Positions 38,753 through 52,523 of a stretch of 64,000 nt of DNA are shown piece by piece. How positions within the stretch are numbered: position 1 is the first letter of the stretch; every line of letters begins with the position of its first letter. Source of the stretch: Drosophila pseudoobscura. Its lineage: Eukaryota > Arthropoda > Insecta > Diptera > Drosophilidae. A program made the position numbers and the translations under genes. The notes beneath the pieces were generated by a model. The model saw only the letters and a program-made list of their open reading frames with translations. It did not search any database and was not told the origin of the DNA. Location: NCBI RefSeq assembly GCF_009870125.1, contig NC_046679.1, positions 25,792,001-25,856,000 on the forward strand. Direction: 5' to 3'.

Positions 38753-41700
38753 GTAAGCTATACATGAATTACTTAAATCCAACATTGAATAATTTGTGGA
38801 TCTTCAAATCGTATCATTAAAGTATGTATGATATTGCAAAGTGTGCTGGTATAAGTGGAAAAAGGGGGACTCTATACTTTATACTATATATGAAATAATT
38901 TAATACATTTTTGAAGTGTTGAGTTAAGTGTGTGTATAAGGAGGTATAAGTGTATGTATTAGGGGTATATTAAATTCCTGCAGAAGTGTGTAAAAGCCAG
39001 ATGAAAGCATCAACGACATTATAGCTTTATCTTTCTTCTCTACTTAACATACTCAGCGACTTCGAGTATATTTCATTACTATACATCAAATTAACATTAA
39101 AAATACTAGGCTCGAACATGGCACATAACATACATCAGTAAATTTAGATTTACTTTCTTAACTGAAAGTGTTCTTGGTACTGAAAGTTCCAAATTTTTTA
39201 CTACAAATATGTTAATTTCAAGAACGAAATCATTCAATATTATTTAAAATTGTATAACCATAAATATGACAACAGCAACAAGTTTGTTAATAGCTTTAGG
39301 GTTAAATATTTCACCTGATATAGAACAGGATCGAATAATCGTGTAAAATTTCTTCGTGAGTCGGTAGAAAATTCAATAGAGGTTTTATACCCCGTAATGG
39401 TAGAGTACGACTGTAGCTCCATTGGGTGGAAAAACATGGTCTCTAGTAAAAGGTTGAAAAGGTTGTATTATTGTATATTTTTAATCGCATATGGGCATTT
39501 CATATGGGCTTTTTATGTACAAAAGAGATAGAAAACAAAAAAGATCCCCGAAAAAGAGGGCATTTGCTTATTTGAGAAGGTTTTCAGATCAATGTTTATT
39601 AATTTCAATTGGTTAAAAAAGCTAGACAATATCTAGATAATAGTATATGGAAATGTGTTTTTATTGACTTTTAATTTTTACGGAAACCAATTGTTTTGCA
39701 GTTTTCATTTCGACGAGCACAATAGTTAATTTTTTAAAGTGTACTTTGAGTGCAAATTGAAAGTTTTCGAGCTTTATGTGTGGGTGGTGAAATCTGCTCA
39801 ATCTTGCCGATTCTTTCGTGGCTATGAAACCTTTTCGGTGAAAAAGCTACTGAGAGCTTCAAAGTCTAAGTTTACTGCAAGATGAACAGGAGAGGAAAGC
39901 TTTTCCGTTATCCTGCAAAACTCCCCATCCAGTCGTTGCCACAATTTAAATAACTGATGTCGGGGCACTCATGGTCATTTATGTTTACATGTGGTCTAAA
40001 CATAAGAGGTATCGTAGCTTATCGACGGACTTAAAAAACAGCTTATCTGAAAACCTAAGCAATCAGTTAAGGAACGAAATTATAAAATCGAGGGGGTAGA
40101 AGCGCGAGCTCCATATTTTGCGTATACCACAAGAGTTTTCTCAGTGTGTAGCGGCAAGAGAATTACGCAAATGAAAGATAAATGCGTACTTGCTTGATAG
40201 GCGTTAATTTCACATTCAACAAGTACAATAATTGGTGCTCCACAAGTGTCAAGGGCGTTTCAATATAAATACAAATTCAATCGTTTTTCTATTATTAGTA
40301 TTTATTTTTTTATATTAAATATGTGGAAACGATGAATCACATTTAATTATTAAGACAATAGCGAAATGCCTCTTTTCCACCTTATAGAATAGAGTTCATG
40401 CCATTCGAAGGACAACTCTCTCCTCGTACGACTAGTCGCGTCCCCGCATTTACACGTGTCTCCGGTTGCCTTGCATAATATTTATGGGCTTGGCTTGCCT
40501 GGCGCCGTGGTGACAATGACTCTGCTCACGTGCTGCAAACAGAGACGCCAAATGCCGCATAGCACTTCGTCGCACTTCTCCCCCGACAGCAGTGCGAGCA
40601 GTGTGGCATTATTGACTACGCACATATGCGGGCTGGAGTGCAGGAGGGAATGGGATAGCTTCTTGCTCTCGGAGAAGAACCTCCCTTGAATCCATATCGC
40701 TTGAAATTCCGGGTGCGCTTCATTTTCAAATTATTCAAAGGAAAGGCACCAGGTAGCCCAGGAGGAAGGAGTCGCACCCTGGAAATAAGTGTCATGAAAA
40801 CAAATATTCCGGGAAGCGAAATAGAATAAGAGGGGAACGTGCGAGCGTCAGTGCCACTCAAGTCCATAAAATCAATCACATCACGATCTGAGCGCGAGCA
40901 CAGGAAGTACGACGGAGCACACGAGCTGGAGTGTACCCAAAAGCGGGAACATCAAACCATGGTCTATGAGGAATGTCTCCAGCAATTAGGGACGATAGAA
41001 GTCGGCAGATGGTGTGTTCTGCTAAAGGCATAAATCAACGCAGAAAGACTGTCAAAACTTAAAATATACATAGACCAGAGCTTAAGGCACTTTCAGTTGC
41101 TTGCATCGATGCAAAACTCGAGTTGTTTTAAGGGGGTCAAATCTCGTAGATCATTTGCCTAAATTCAACCAAAATCCTGTGACAGATTTCTGCACATGGC
41201 TATTCGTTTATGCATGGGAAATTTCCATTCCAATCCCATTTCACTGGTACGAAAAAGGAACTTTTATACAGGTTTGAAACAGTCGAAGATATGATGTTAA
41301 TTTGTTTGGGGTTGTAGCTTAAAGGATTAAAGTACCATTCAGCATTTGTTGATGCACCTATTATGAACATAGGAAAATTGATGGTAATCAATAATATGAA
41401 GAGTTAAGAGCATACTCGTACAAACGTATTTCACAATCTGCTGACAGAGAAACGAAATTGATTTGCTATTAGGAAGGTGATTAGAGTAAATACATCAAGG
41501 CAAAGGAGCCAGACCGCCCACTGTCAGTGACAGACTGTCTGCAGCTTGTCTCAAAGTAGCAATCAATTGTTGCACTGTCCGAGCACAAAGCGGACAATTC
41601 GTGAGAATGTAGCCTAATATGACACACGACAACAACACACAATGATTACGTACTAAACGACTATCCCTACCCCTACCCCTATCCCTATCGTTCACCGAAG

Positions 41701-43344
41701 AAGCAGCAGGTGACAGGGGCAGAGCATTGACACTCTTAATGGGAATTCAAATAAGTGAGTACCCTCTTGAGGACCTTCCGACTATAAGATACCTGTTTCT
41801 CGGACTTGTTTCTTAAATAAAATTCATTACAATTACAATTACAATTCGAAAGGAAATCGCAATACTGCTAAATGAAATGTCAATTGAGTGTAGAAAATGC
41901 GACTCTTTATTCTAAAAATAGGTAATTGTGCCACGTTTGATATTTATGGAATGGTAGATACCAAATAATTTCGAAGGTATAACATACTGTATTTTAGCGC
42001 AAGAATACAAGATTTTATACAAGAATATACAATGCTGATTAAGAATAAGCAGTATATACAATTTATATTGCCAGGAACCTATTTTTCTGTATGTCACATA
42101 CACGTGCAGGAGTACGATATACCCCAACTCTTCCGATTTCGGCGGTAAGAACGGAACTTTAAGTTTGACAACTTCATCAGCAGAGTTCCTGCCGCAGACA
42201 CCCTCGAAAACAACTTGAAAGTGAATCGTGCTCAGTTGTGTTGTCGTCTAGGTGGGGGGAGGTGTTGGGTTGCGTCGGAGGGGCGGTGCGACATACTCGT
42301 AAGTAAATTATGCAAATTCCTGGGGCCGAATGCCTACTTGGCAGTTTACATTTGAAATGTGAACGCTGCAAACGAACCAGAAATCGGACAAGGACGGCAG
42401 GGAGACAACCAAGTGACAGGAGGAGACAGACTGAGGCAGTGGACAAAGAGGGGCTAGGCGGACAAGCAGACAGACAGGCAGACACTGTGAGTGGCAGCCG
42501 CAACACTGATTGCTCCCAACGATGCCACTAATATATTCAAAAGTTGCCATTTACGAATCGCACGAGTACGAGTATGAAGGGAAACATATTCGCCATTCGG
42601 GAGGGCTCATTTATGGCAACGCTGATAAAAATGCAAACAAAACCACAATTTAGTAAAACACTTGACAGATGTTTGATTCTGTTTCTGTTAACATTGCATT
42701 ACAGCAGCAGCAGCAACAGCAACACTGCCAGCGCCAGGCAAGGTCCCAGCATGACACAATATCGTTTTGTGCCTGCATTTAAATGCGGACTTCCACACCC
42801 CCTATCTGGCCTCCTCCTGGCCTCCTGCCCGCTCCGCACCGCACCGCAGTCCCAGAGGGATGGCAATCTCGAAACAGCTTTGTAGTACAGCTACAACAAA
42901 TCTCGCCCCGTAGAAGCAGGGAAACCCGAACAGAGACACATGTATAGTAGTAGTGTTGTGTTCCCACATTCGTTCCCATACGCTTTTGTAGAGACAAATA
43001 CCGGCCCCAAGGTCCACACGAGGAGCAGCACTCGTCGGAGGCCTGTGGGCCCCTGCGCTGAAGTTAAATTGAATTGAGAGCTTTGTTATCGCTCTGACAG
43101 AATTATGATGCGATAATGCTCCTAATGACCTGTTTTCGTTGTCAACGTCGTTTAAAAATAAACTAGACTGGGAAATTTAATTAAGGCAGCCTAGCCGGAA
43201 CGCAAAGGCGGAAAATCATGTTGGTCAAGCGATAAATCCAATTTCACACCATTGGGAAAACCACCAATAGCCCCCAATCATCCTGAACCCTTAGGCGGGC
43301 TTCAGTTCCTGCCACGCCGAGCATTTACACTTTCGTACGGATAA

Positions 43345-43465
43345 ATATGTATGTACTTCTACTTATATAAATATACATATATGCACACCCATAAGCATAT
43401 GAGCATACAAAGTTTAATTTACATACATACCTACCTACCTACGAGTATGTACATATGTATGTATC
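43345..43465. repeat. TACATATGTA palindrome cluster
   Basis: ATGTATGTAC, ATACATATAT, ACATACATAC and GTACATATGTATGT occur within 120 bp, with ACGAGTA beside them. Similar clusters lie near 18551, 46980, 51650, 61360 and elsewhere. Confidence 0.7.
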
Positions 43466-45039
43466 TTAAAACTTGTATGCCAAAAGGTTGAATCCGAACG
43501 GTGTCGCCCTGGGGCCTGGGGTTGCATTCCCATTCACAGAGACTATCCATGAGGGAGCTGATTCGTTGGATGCAAAGAATTAACTGGAGCATTAGGCGAT
43601 CTGGGAGACAGAAGGTAGATAAAAGCAGACAGGCCTCCCTTCAGAATGCGGGTATTGCATACATGACGAATGTACACATTTTCCAAAAAAAAACACCTTC
43701 AATACACAAATCCATGCGTATGTTTTTTCCAGCCATACACAAACCGTGTTGGAATATACAATTGTTTGGCTTTCTTTAAAATTTAAAAAATTCAATAAAT
43801 TAATGAATAATAATGAGAGCTATGGCTACCCTAGAGACTATGTAATATATGTATATAACATTCTTGCTTCGCTGTTTTATGAAACAGTTTGGTGCATTGA
43901 GATATCGACTCAACTCGACACCCGATCGAAAATCCATATTCTGTTTTATAAATGCACCCTCTGCTGGGGTATAAAAAGAAAATCTCGACCGATTACTGGC
44001 TGGGAAGTTTTCCTACGCATTATATGGTCTTCGAGCTGGTGGTAAGGACTGCTTTATGGGGACAGTGTTATGTTTTATGGTTATTTGAGACAGGCGCTCA
44101 GTCTTCACTCGGCAGACGGAAAGTAAGAAAATTAGTCATTTGCTCGCCGCCCAAGAGACACTGCGCCAGAAAAGAGACGACGAGATATTGTTCCAGCGCC
44201 ACATTTAAATGCAGAAGGCTATTAGACGCAATTTATTCGTTACATGCTCCTAATGACTGAGTGAACATCCAGACCAGGAGCACAAACATGTTCTCACACT
44301 TAGAGAGCACACCCGGCTTGGTAAATACGTACTCGTAGCTCGTGTGCGAGTGCGAGTGCACGAGTACACAACCGCCCGCCACTTTCGCTGCGTGACGCAA
44401 GCGAAAGGCCCATCCCATCGGGTGGCAGCGGTGGTAGCCACGTGGGTCCTGGCTCGGAATGGGGGTGGCAGGGACCGCTGCTGAAGTCAGACTATAATGA
44501 AGAGCAGAAGATGTTTTGCGACACAAGCACAATGAGGCATTGGGGCTGCCTCTGTGCCGTATTGTGGGGCCCAGCTGGGGATCATTCTCTACCAGGCGAA
44601 ACGACTATAATAAACAGAAAACGCAGAAAAATACAGCACTCTCTGTGCTAGTAAGACCAAAGAACTAGCGAACGGGTGACAGTGACTGTCTCAGAACAGA
44701 ACAAGGTAATATAAAATGTTTAATCCTAAACTCTGTAGCTCCCAATTTAAATAGCCAATTACGTGAGTAAATTACAACAGTTGTGAACCGCGTATAATTT
44801 CGTCTGAATCCTGAAATTTTCCTGCACTGTCCACACAACTCCCTCCAACAGAACAGACGATACGAGAAGCAAACCACATCGAAACCAATCTGTTCCGCCA
44901 ATGTGCAACCGCATTTGCTGGGGCGACAAAGAAACCGCAGTGCACTCCCAGTCCCCGACAGTCGGGTAGTGCACCCACACCCGAGGCACTCGGATAGACA
45001 CCCGGGGTTACTTAGAGGCGGCGACGCGACAGTGACGCC

Positions 45040-45162
45040 ATGGCGTCATCCAGAGACAGAAAACTAACCGCAGCCGCACGTGTGGCAGCCCAGGAAATGG
45101 ATGGTGAAGTGGATATGGATGTGGAAGGTTTGTCGCACGCATCGCAAGGGGCAAGAACATAA
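45040..45162 (+). CDS. Candidate small ORF, 40 aa, acidic C-terminal half
   Basis: ATG in GACGCCATGG. The peptide is MASSRDRKLTAAARVAAQEM followed by an acidic DGEVDMDVEG and a short tail, then TAA. The composition (a basic/Ala helix then an acidic patch) looks protein-like. It could instead be a first coding exon ending near GGAAG|GTTTGT, though that donor is weak. No family recognised. Confidence 0.25.
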   Translation: MASSRDRKLTAAARVAAQEMDGEVDMDVEGLSHASQGART

Positions 45163-45689
45163 AGGGGCATGCCGAAAAGACGCACGACACTCCGCCGAAT
45201 GAATGAAAGAATGAAAAATAAGGACTGTCGGCAAGTATCCGGCTGGGGTTCAGCGCTCAGTATAGTGAAAGTGGTCATGTTTTTGTGTAGGGATACTTTT
45301 GTGTGAATCTCATACATATGTACATACATATGTACATGGTGTATGGACCGAAAGTTTCATTTTGTTCGAAGGGTTTTTTGTTATGAAAGAAAAACTACCC
45401 GACATGTCTCAGCCTCAAGGTGAATCAGGGTACCCCCGCCTTCCCATCAACAGGCGTCAGAGCAGATTAAAACAAGAGGCGGTGCAACAGTTGACAATCG
45501 GGCTTTATAGCCATACATCTGAAAAGTGAATCAGCATATTGTTGCATTGACTTTCTGTTGCTTAATCCGAGCCCTACTATTGGTGGATAGGTGGATAAAA
45601 ACTGCAAAAACCGACCCAAAACAAGAGCTATTTACTTTTCAAAAGGGGCAAACTGGTACGTAGTTTCTCCAACTCCTAGAAACATATCC

Positions 45690-46772
45690 TTTTTATACCC
45701 GATACTCAAAATGAGTATTGGGGTATATTAGATTTGTGGTGAAAGTGGATGTGTGTAACGTCCAGAAGGAATCGTTTCCGACCCCATAAAGTATATATAT
45801 TCTTGATCAGCATCAATAGCCGAGTCGATTGAGCCATGTCTGTCTGTCCGTCTGTCCGTCCGTCCGTCTGTCCGTCTGTCCGTCCCCTTCAGCGCCTAAT
45901 GCTCAAAGACTATAAGAGCTAGAGCAACGATGTTTTGGACCCAGACTTCTGTGATATGTCACTGCTCCAAAAATATTTCAAAACTTTGCCCCGCCCACTT
46001 CCGCCCCCACAAAGGGCGAAAATCTGTGGCATCCACAATTTTAAAGATACAAGAAAACCAAAAACGCAGAATCGTAGAGAATGACCATATCTTTTAGACT
46101 GCAGAATCTGAATTGGATCGTATTACTATTATAGCCAGCATCAAGAAAACAATTTCATTTTTTCTCGCCCTGTCTCTCTCTAACACACACCTAGCATAGG
46201 CGGCTTTGCTTAGAGTAAAACATTAGCGCCTAGATCTCAGAGACTATAAAAGCTAGATCAACCAAATTTGGTATCCACACTCCTAATATATCGGACCGAG
46301 ACGAGTTTGTTTCCCGCAAAGGATGCAAGTCTGGGGATATTCACAAATCTCAGAGACTATTAAAGCTAGAGTAACCAAATTTAGTATCCGCACTCCTGTT
46401 AGATCTCACTATAAAACGTATATCTCAAAATTTCGCCCCACCCCCTTCCGCCCCCACCAAGGACGAAAATCTGTTGCATCCACAATATTGCAGATTTGAG
46501 AAAACTAAAAACGCAGAATCATAGATAACGACCATATCTATCAGATTGCTGATTCTGGATCAGATCAGATCATTTTTATAGCCAAAAGGAACAAATCAAT
46601 TTGCATTGGCTACGCAGCGCCCGACGTCACGCTCAGACTGATTTTCTGTCTCTCTCGCACGCACTCTTTGTCGTGTCGTTTAATATTAGCGGCGTCTGCC
46701 GGAGGAGAGCCATACTGACTTAGTATCGGGTATAACCGTAGAGTTGCGGTGTCCGCAGCAACTCACAACGTT
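45690..46772 (+). mobile_element. DINE-1/INE-1-type helentron, full length, internal duplication
   Basis: The left end TATACCCGATACT (45694-45706) is the perfect inverted complement of AGTATCGGGTATA (46722-46734), the 13-bp sub-terminal inverted repeat known in DINE-1 helentrons. Downstream are a hairpin-like GTTGCGG...CCGCAGCAAC and the end ACAACGTT. Inside are the family block GAATCGTTTCCGACCCCATA, a (GTCTGTCC)n tract at about 45838-45885, and a block duplicated with a period of about 440 bp (around 45990-46130 and 46430-46570, each with TTCCGCCCCCAC and GCATCCACAAT). No coding capacity; non-autonomous. The family assignment is from memory of its consensus. Confidence 0.8.
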
Positions 46773-49700
46773 CAACCTCGTTTTCTCTTACATATGTATG
46801 TACATCTGCAGGAGTACAATAAACTCTTGTACTCCACGAGCACTGGGCGTAATGATGAAAATGGAGACGGCAAGGAACTGAAATTAGGCGGCATGACGGG
46901 GAGGATTCGACACAGTTAACTGGCGCGGTGGAGTCTGGTGGTACTTGCCACCATTTGCCAGGTCGATCGGCAGGGCTCGGATACATATGCACATGTATGT
47001 ACATTTGTACATACAGGACGGCATCAAAATTTGTGTCTGTTTTAGCGGGTCTTTGTGCAATTTATTTTTGGCGCACTTGTGGGGAGATAAGGAGCCTGCC
47101 ACGCGGCTATGCCCCCCTGCTTACCGATGGGGCTCATGGACACTGTAGCCTGTAGCCGATATATCGGCGGTGGTTGTGTGGTTGTGTGTTTGCGTTAACG
47201 TTCGCTGGTATTGAGTGTATTCTACATGAGTGGATTTGCCGAGATTCGCGATGGCTTACAGCGTGTTAAGTGTTTAACCTGGATCAAAGCGAAATCACTT
47301 GCAGCGGAATTTTAGCTCTTCTCTCTTAACGTCAGCCGCAAGTCCAGAGCAAACGATGTCAACGAGTCACAATGTCAATGTCATAATCGAAACCAATTTA
47401 CGGGACTCATGTGGGGATACGAGTACGAGTATACGAGGTTTTTATACAGATAAACAGATATAGAAAGGAACAGTGTATAGGAAGGATATTTAGACACATT
47501 TTCGACCTTTTGTGTCCGATAAAAATCACAGATCTGCTACCTATGTATATCTGTAGTACGAAAATGAAAAACACGATTTTGTAATGAGATATTAAAAGAT
47601 CATGTTGATCCAAAAATTGATAATAATTCTAAGTCGATGGAATTTAGCCTTCTATTCAAAATGTATTTGTCCATAGATGGATATGTCGCTATGGCCCGAA
47701 CCATACAGAGAATAAGAGGAAGATATATCGATATAGGGGTAAGAACTCGACTTCGGAAGCGAGAAGACGTAGGTAGTAAGATATGAAACGGAACTCAAGT
47801 GTAACCAAAATTTTATCCCAGATTACTCAGTACTACTCACCGAGGATCCCTACCTAAATAATGTTTCCTACGGGATTTCTGAAAATGACAAGGATTTTCC
47901 ATGAATTATTTCCTTATAGAAAATTTGAATCTGGAATCTGAAGACTTTCACCTGCTTACACTTGTACCCATCCAACGTAGTTTCCAAGCGCGAATGTAAA
48001 AAGCTATTTAGCAGTAAAGACAATTCTTAAAATAGTTTGTAAAAGGTAACAATTTACTGATGTCAGTCCTAATATAGACCCCAACTACACGTATATATTG
48101 CGTACTGAATATTTATATATATTTCCGCTGCATCACAGTATTTGAGCAATCATTTGAGCAGCAAGTAAATGTCAATCTTTTACGACGTCTGCACGGTGTG
48201 CAGCGACAAGTGCTGTTCCTTCAGGTCCATTATCAGCGGATGCTTACTGCAGCATATAACAATCCTCTGTCACTGTAGTCGCTTTATCACACCTATCGAT
48301 GTAAATACACATGTAAATATGTGTCAATGTGAAAAATCCATTTAATTCCTTTTTGCAGAACACACTTTTATTTATGGCGAATCATTTATTATAGTTTTGG
48401 AATGCACATATGGATCTGTTTCTGAATTATCTACTATTAATGCCTATTTTGTATGTGTTTTTATGTAACCCGTAACCCATGCACACACATGTACAATTAG
48501 CACACAACCATTGCGGAAGGTGTGCGAGCTCTGCTCTTCAGTAAGCGCGCTAATTTGTTTGTGTAAGGGATTATAGCTGGATATTTGTACATTTATTACT
48601 CCGCGTGCACTTTGAGATCCGAGCTGCAACAATTTGTTTGCGCACCAAGTACAAAATCGGCGCGGGCTAAGCCATCGAATAAGCATGATTTATTTGTCGA
48701 GTGTGTCAATCAGCAAGCGGGATCTTTCCTTCCGGAATCTCATCTGCCTGTGGCTCAAGCTCGTTTTGATGTCGACACCGCTGATTTGAGCCCACTCTGC
48801 AATCACTCCCTTGCCGATGGGAGCTCTGATTTCTGACTCAGATACATTTGGCCACCATTATTCGTTATGTACTCTGCCCGCTTATTGTCCAGGGCGGGGA
48901 CTGGCGTTAGAGGCATGCGGAGGAAGCGGAAATGTTTCAGGCGAGTGTCTGTGATTGCAGTCGCCTGGTTAAACAGCACTTGCGTACTCTTTCATACGTC
49001 TGTACGACTCGCATAGTAAAAGTACTACTTTTGTACACACAGTCAGGGCCTGGGCTCTCTGGCTTGTCACGGTGCACTTTCACCGACACTTTCACTGGCA
49101 GGCCACAGGGGCGGTCACGTCACTCGAACTCCAGGCCACAGCTGGCATCTGGCCACCAAGCGCGACTGAAAATTTATGGCACGCATTTGGTTGTATGCTC
49201 GATTTGATTAATGTTGTGACAATTTTACAAGTGTCGTACTACCAGCGGTCTGTGCGGCTCGGCTGAAGTTCGAGGGAGGGGTCCACATTTTCCCAATGAC
49301 CAACCGCCCGAGTGCACCGCCAATTTCATAATCACCAAACTAAATCTAGACGATAGTAGGGCTCATGCGAATTTTATAGGATGCCCCTTCGAATATATCC
49401 AAGTGTGCCTTTGACTCGTACAAATAACCCAGTTCCTCCCATTCTTCCCATTCGCCGTGCGAAATGATTGAGGCGTTTGAATAATCCATTTGTCAGCAAG
49501 GCTAATTGTCGCTGCTGTGAGAATGGTGTGTGTGTGGGATTGGCCAAAGGAAAGGTCCCGCCGCACTGGGGACCGTGCACGTCGAAAACCATGGGGCATG
49601 CGAAAGGACCCTTTCTCCCACACAAATGGCTTTATTGTGACATTTCATTTTTACGCCCAGTGCCTGCAGATGGTCGTGATTAATTGTCGCTGAGCTGTCG

Positions 49701-52414
49701 GACTGACGACTCGGATAAAGAGTTGCGCGCCTGATTTCGCTAGCCTGTGACAGCAGACAACAAGTCGAAAATGGCATGGCCACGCCCACGCCCATGGCCC
49801 TGCAATGTGATTTCCATGTGTAAAATTGTACGCTCGAAACTTGTTGTTGCCGCTACTCGGCGTCCTTTGGGCCTGATCTCTCGCGGCATGTCAGCGATAA
49901 TCAGTTCGCAAAGTTTCAGCCGCGAATCCAACCGCAATTTCCGCTCCACCAAGATAAACGACTCTAGCGAAAGCGACAGCAACAGCGACAGCGACAGTGA
50001 CAGCAACAGCTCCCACTGCTAGTGAATGTTGAGTGTGTGGCCCACGTGCGGCAGTTTACAATTTACAGAGCATAATTTATCTGGAATCAATATTTAAACA
50101 GAGGCCCGCCATTCAATATGCATCTGTGTCCAATTGAAATCGACGTTCCCATTCAGCCATTAGGGTGCACAGGGTGCTTGATGGCAGAGGCAGCTTCTCA
50201 ACCAGGCCCAGGCTCGGCCCAAAGAGTGTAAGAGACGGATTGGCATGGCTCCGTTGCAGGCGTTCCCCCGAATCCTTCGGTCACATTGCATTTATTATGT
50301 ATGCATCAATCAAACCAGGACTTTCGATTGCAATTAAAATTCAAACACAACCCAAAAGCCAGCCATCGCAAATCATGAAACCGCAAGTGGCTTTTCGCTC
50401 GTTTTCCGGATGGGATAACTTCAATCAGGCAAACATCGTCGAAATCGATTCATTCGATATCTCGGCGTTGGGTGTGTGCAATATACAACCAGATTGGGGG
50501 CCTCCATGCCGCCCTGCCTCCGTGGCACCATGCCAGGACCCACATCCACTCAACGCATGCATGTTTCAGTGTGTTAACCTTTAACCGGTCGACCTGTGGT
50601 TGCCTGACTCTCCCACTCCCACTTTTCCCGCTCCCGCTCCCGCTCCGACCTTCCTTGTGTGCGATGTATTTATCTTGGTTTTATGCAAATGCCCCTGGCT
50701 GTTGATTGTCATGGAATCTGGTGCTTAAGCATGATTTCGTTTCATCTTGAGCATTTTTTCTGGCTTCAGACCAAAAGCAAGTGCTCCCGATTGTGAGCCA
50801 AATAGAGTTTATACACTAAAGTGTATAAAGTGCTTGAAGCACATAGGTATAAGAAACTGTCTGATCGTCGATTACGTACTTATGCCACACTCCTAAGTAG
50901 TGCTTGGACTTGCAAAGCATTGAATGAAGCATTGAATGTCGAACAAATACGAGTTAATCACTCGAAGTATCATTGTTGCATTTCAGCTTGCAGCTAGTGT
51001 TTTTCAATTTGATTTCAAGCTGCTGTAGAGTAATCACCAAAACTAATTGAATTTTTCCGGCAACTAATTTCAAAGTTTTTATCTGCATATTTAATAGACT
51101 ATTTAAGGCATGCATATTGAGCCAATTACATTCCAATAAAGTAAAACTTGGCAAACAACCTTCTGATAGTGGCTTTACCCTGGAGAAAGTCAAATCACAT
51201 CCTAGACGAAAAGCCATAGAAATTTGCTCGTTATTTTCCTAGTTGGTTCGGTGGGGATCAGCCACAAAGGGTGTGGCTCGTGTTTTCAAAGAATTCTAAA
51301 CAAACTAAATATTTTGTTGTGTTTTTTTCGCCATTTCCATATAGAATAAGGCAATAAGGCATCACTATTAAGGATTACACTTCGTATAAAGAAAGAAATA
51401 TACTCCGCTTAAGCCATCAATCATCATCAGCCAGCAAATCTTAAATTAATATGTCATCGCTTTTTGATGGTTTCCATTCGGAATCTGAAATTTGAATCAA
51501 ATGTAATTTAATTTAATGAAAATTAGAGGCATAGGTAGATACTTTTAATTTTTTATAATTGGCCGGTCCACGGAGTCGTTGTTAATTTATAACATTTTTG
51601 TATAATTTACATGCGAGGACCAGACGCGTGCGTAATTATACGAGCACACATACATACATACTCATATCTATATGTACATATGTATTCACATACATATATG
51701 CTCAGGGCCACGGTGGCTAGTAATTTAGCAAAACAAAAAGCGGTCATAAGTGCTTGTCCACACTCAGCTGATGTCAATAGTTACATAAATTAGATTCAAA
51801 TTAGGTCTTCAGAGCAGCAATTTCGGCATCAAAGAGTGGACGAAACCGCGCTGCCAGCCCGTGGCCCATGTGTTGCGCACTCGCGTGTGGTATGCGTTCC
51901 ATTATAAGAGAATCTAAACGCTCTCCTACATGATTTGTAAAGGCATGCAATTTTAACTCTGTTTGAAGTGCAATAAATGATAAAAACAAAAAACAAATTA
52001 TCGAATGAAGTACATATTTTACATAACAAAATATATAAAAACATTAACAAAAAAATAATTAAATAAAAAATAAATAAATAAAAGGAAACCTTGAGAAAAG
52101 TACACAAGGCAAGCCAACCAAATATACAACCAAATATAACAAAAATATCCGCATAGAAAATGTACTGTTCTATATAGTGAAAAAACATCAAAAATATAAT
52201 AAATAAAAATTCTAAAAATAAAAAACATACCGAATATACTAGTGGAAACACGAAGTGCACGTGCACACGAACAAGAGAAACAAGAGAGCGTCCCACTTCT
52301 ACGAGAGGAGAGAGAGAGCAAGAATGAGAGAGAGAGAGTGAGCGTGGAAAAGCGCAGCTGCAGGAAACTAGAAGGAAATGAACATGAACAAACATTTTCC
52401 GACACTCTGTCGGG

Positions 52415-52523
52415 TTCAGTGGTACCTTAACATCGCAGCCGCGGAGTCGAGTCGGAAAACTGACGGAAGAATTGCGCGAAGTCGGAGTGCTCGGAGTACA
52501 GACCAATTCGTTCGCCTTGTCTT
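52415..52523 (+). promoter_or_regulatory. Candidate Inr+DPE promoter and non-coding first exon
   Basis: TCAGTG with A(+1) at 52418 fits the fly initiator except for its last base. AGTCG at 52445-52449 sits exactly at +28 to +32 and fits the DPE consensus RGWYV fully. A donor CTTGTCTT|GTGAGTCC lies at 52524, so a non-coding exon of about 106 nt is possible. It could splice to the acceptor at 63187 and serve the plus-strand gene. No direct evidence of transcription. Confidence 0.35.

Larger units (their letters stand above)
38753..52414. other. Non-coding stretch between candidate plus-strand exons
   Basis: If the exon at 38.66 kb belongs to the plus-strand gene, this is intron. It contains the full DINE-1 at 45.7 kb, a palindrome cluster at 43345-43465, an AGCGACAGCAACAGC-type repeat at 49970-50012 and a GAGA-rich tract at 52300-52342. 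No recognisable coding exon. Confidence 0.45.

Noticed and set aside
43950..43985. Possible extra DINE-1 right end (CCCTCTGCTGGGGTATAAA)
   Set aside because: Too short and lacks the GAGAGCC...ATACTGAC block seen in the other copies.
49771..50022. Plus-strand frame ending in SDSNSDSDSDSNSS
   Set aside because: The Ser/Asp run is produced by a CGACAG/CAACAG simple repeat; the opposite strand is also open as poly-Leu/Ser. No independent support.
51829..52506. Open frame of about 225 codons on the minus strand
   Set aside because: Its long hydrophobic part is just the reverse of an A-rich TAAATAAA tract and its start lies in the candidate promoter. No domain, no good start, biased composition.
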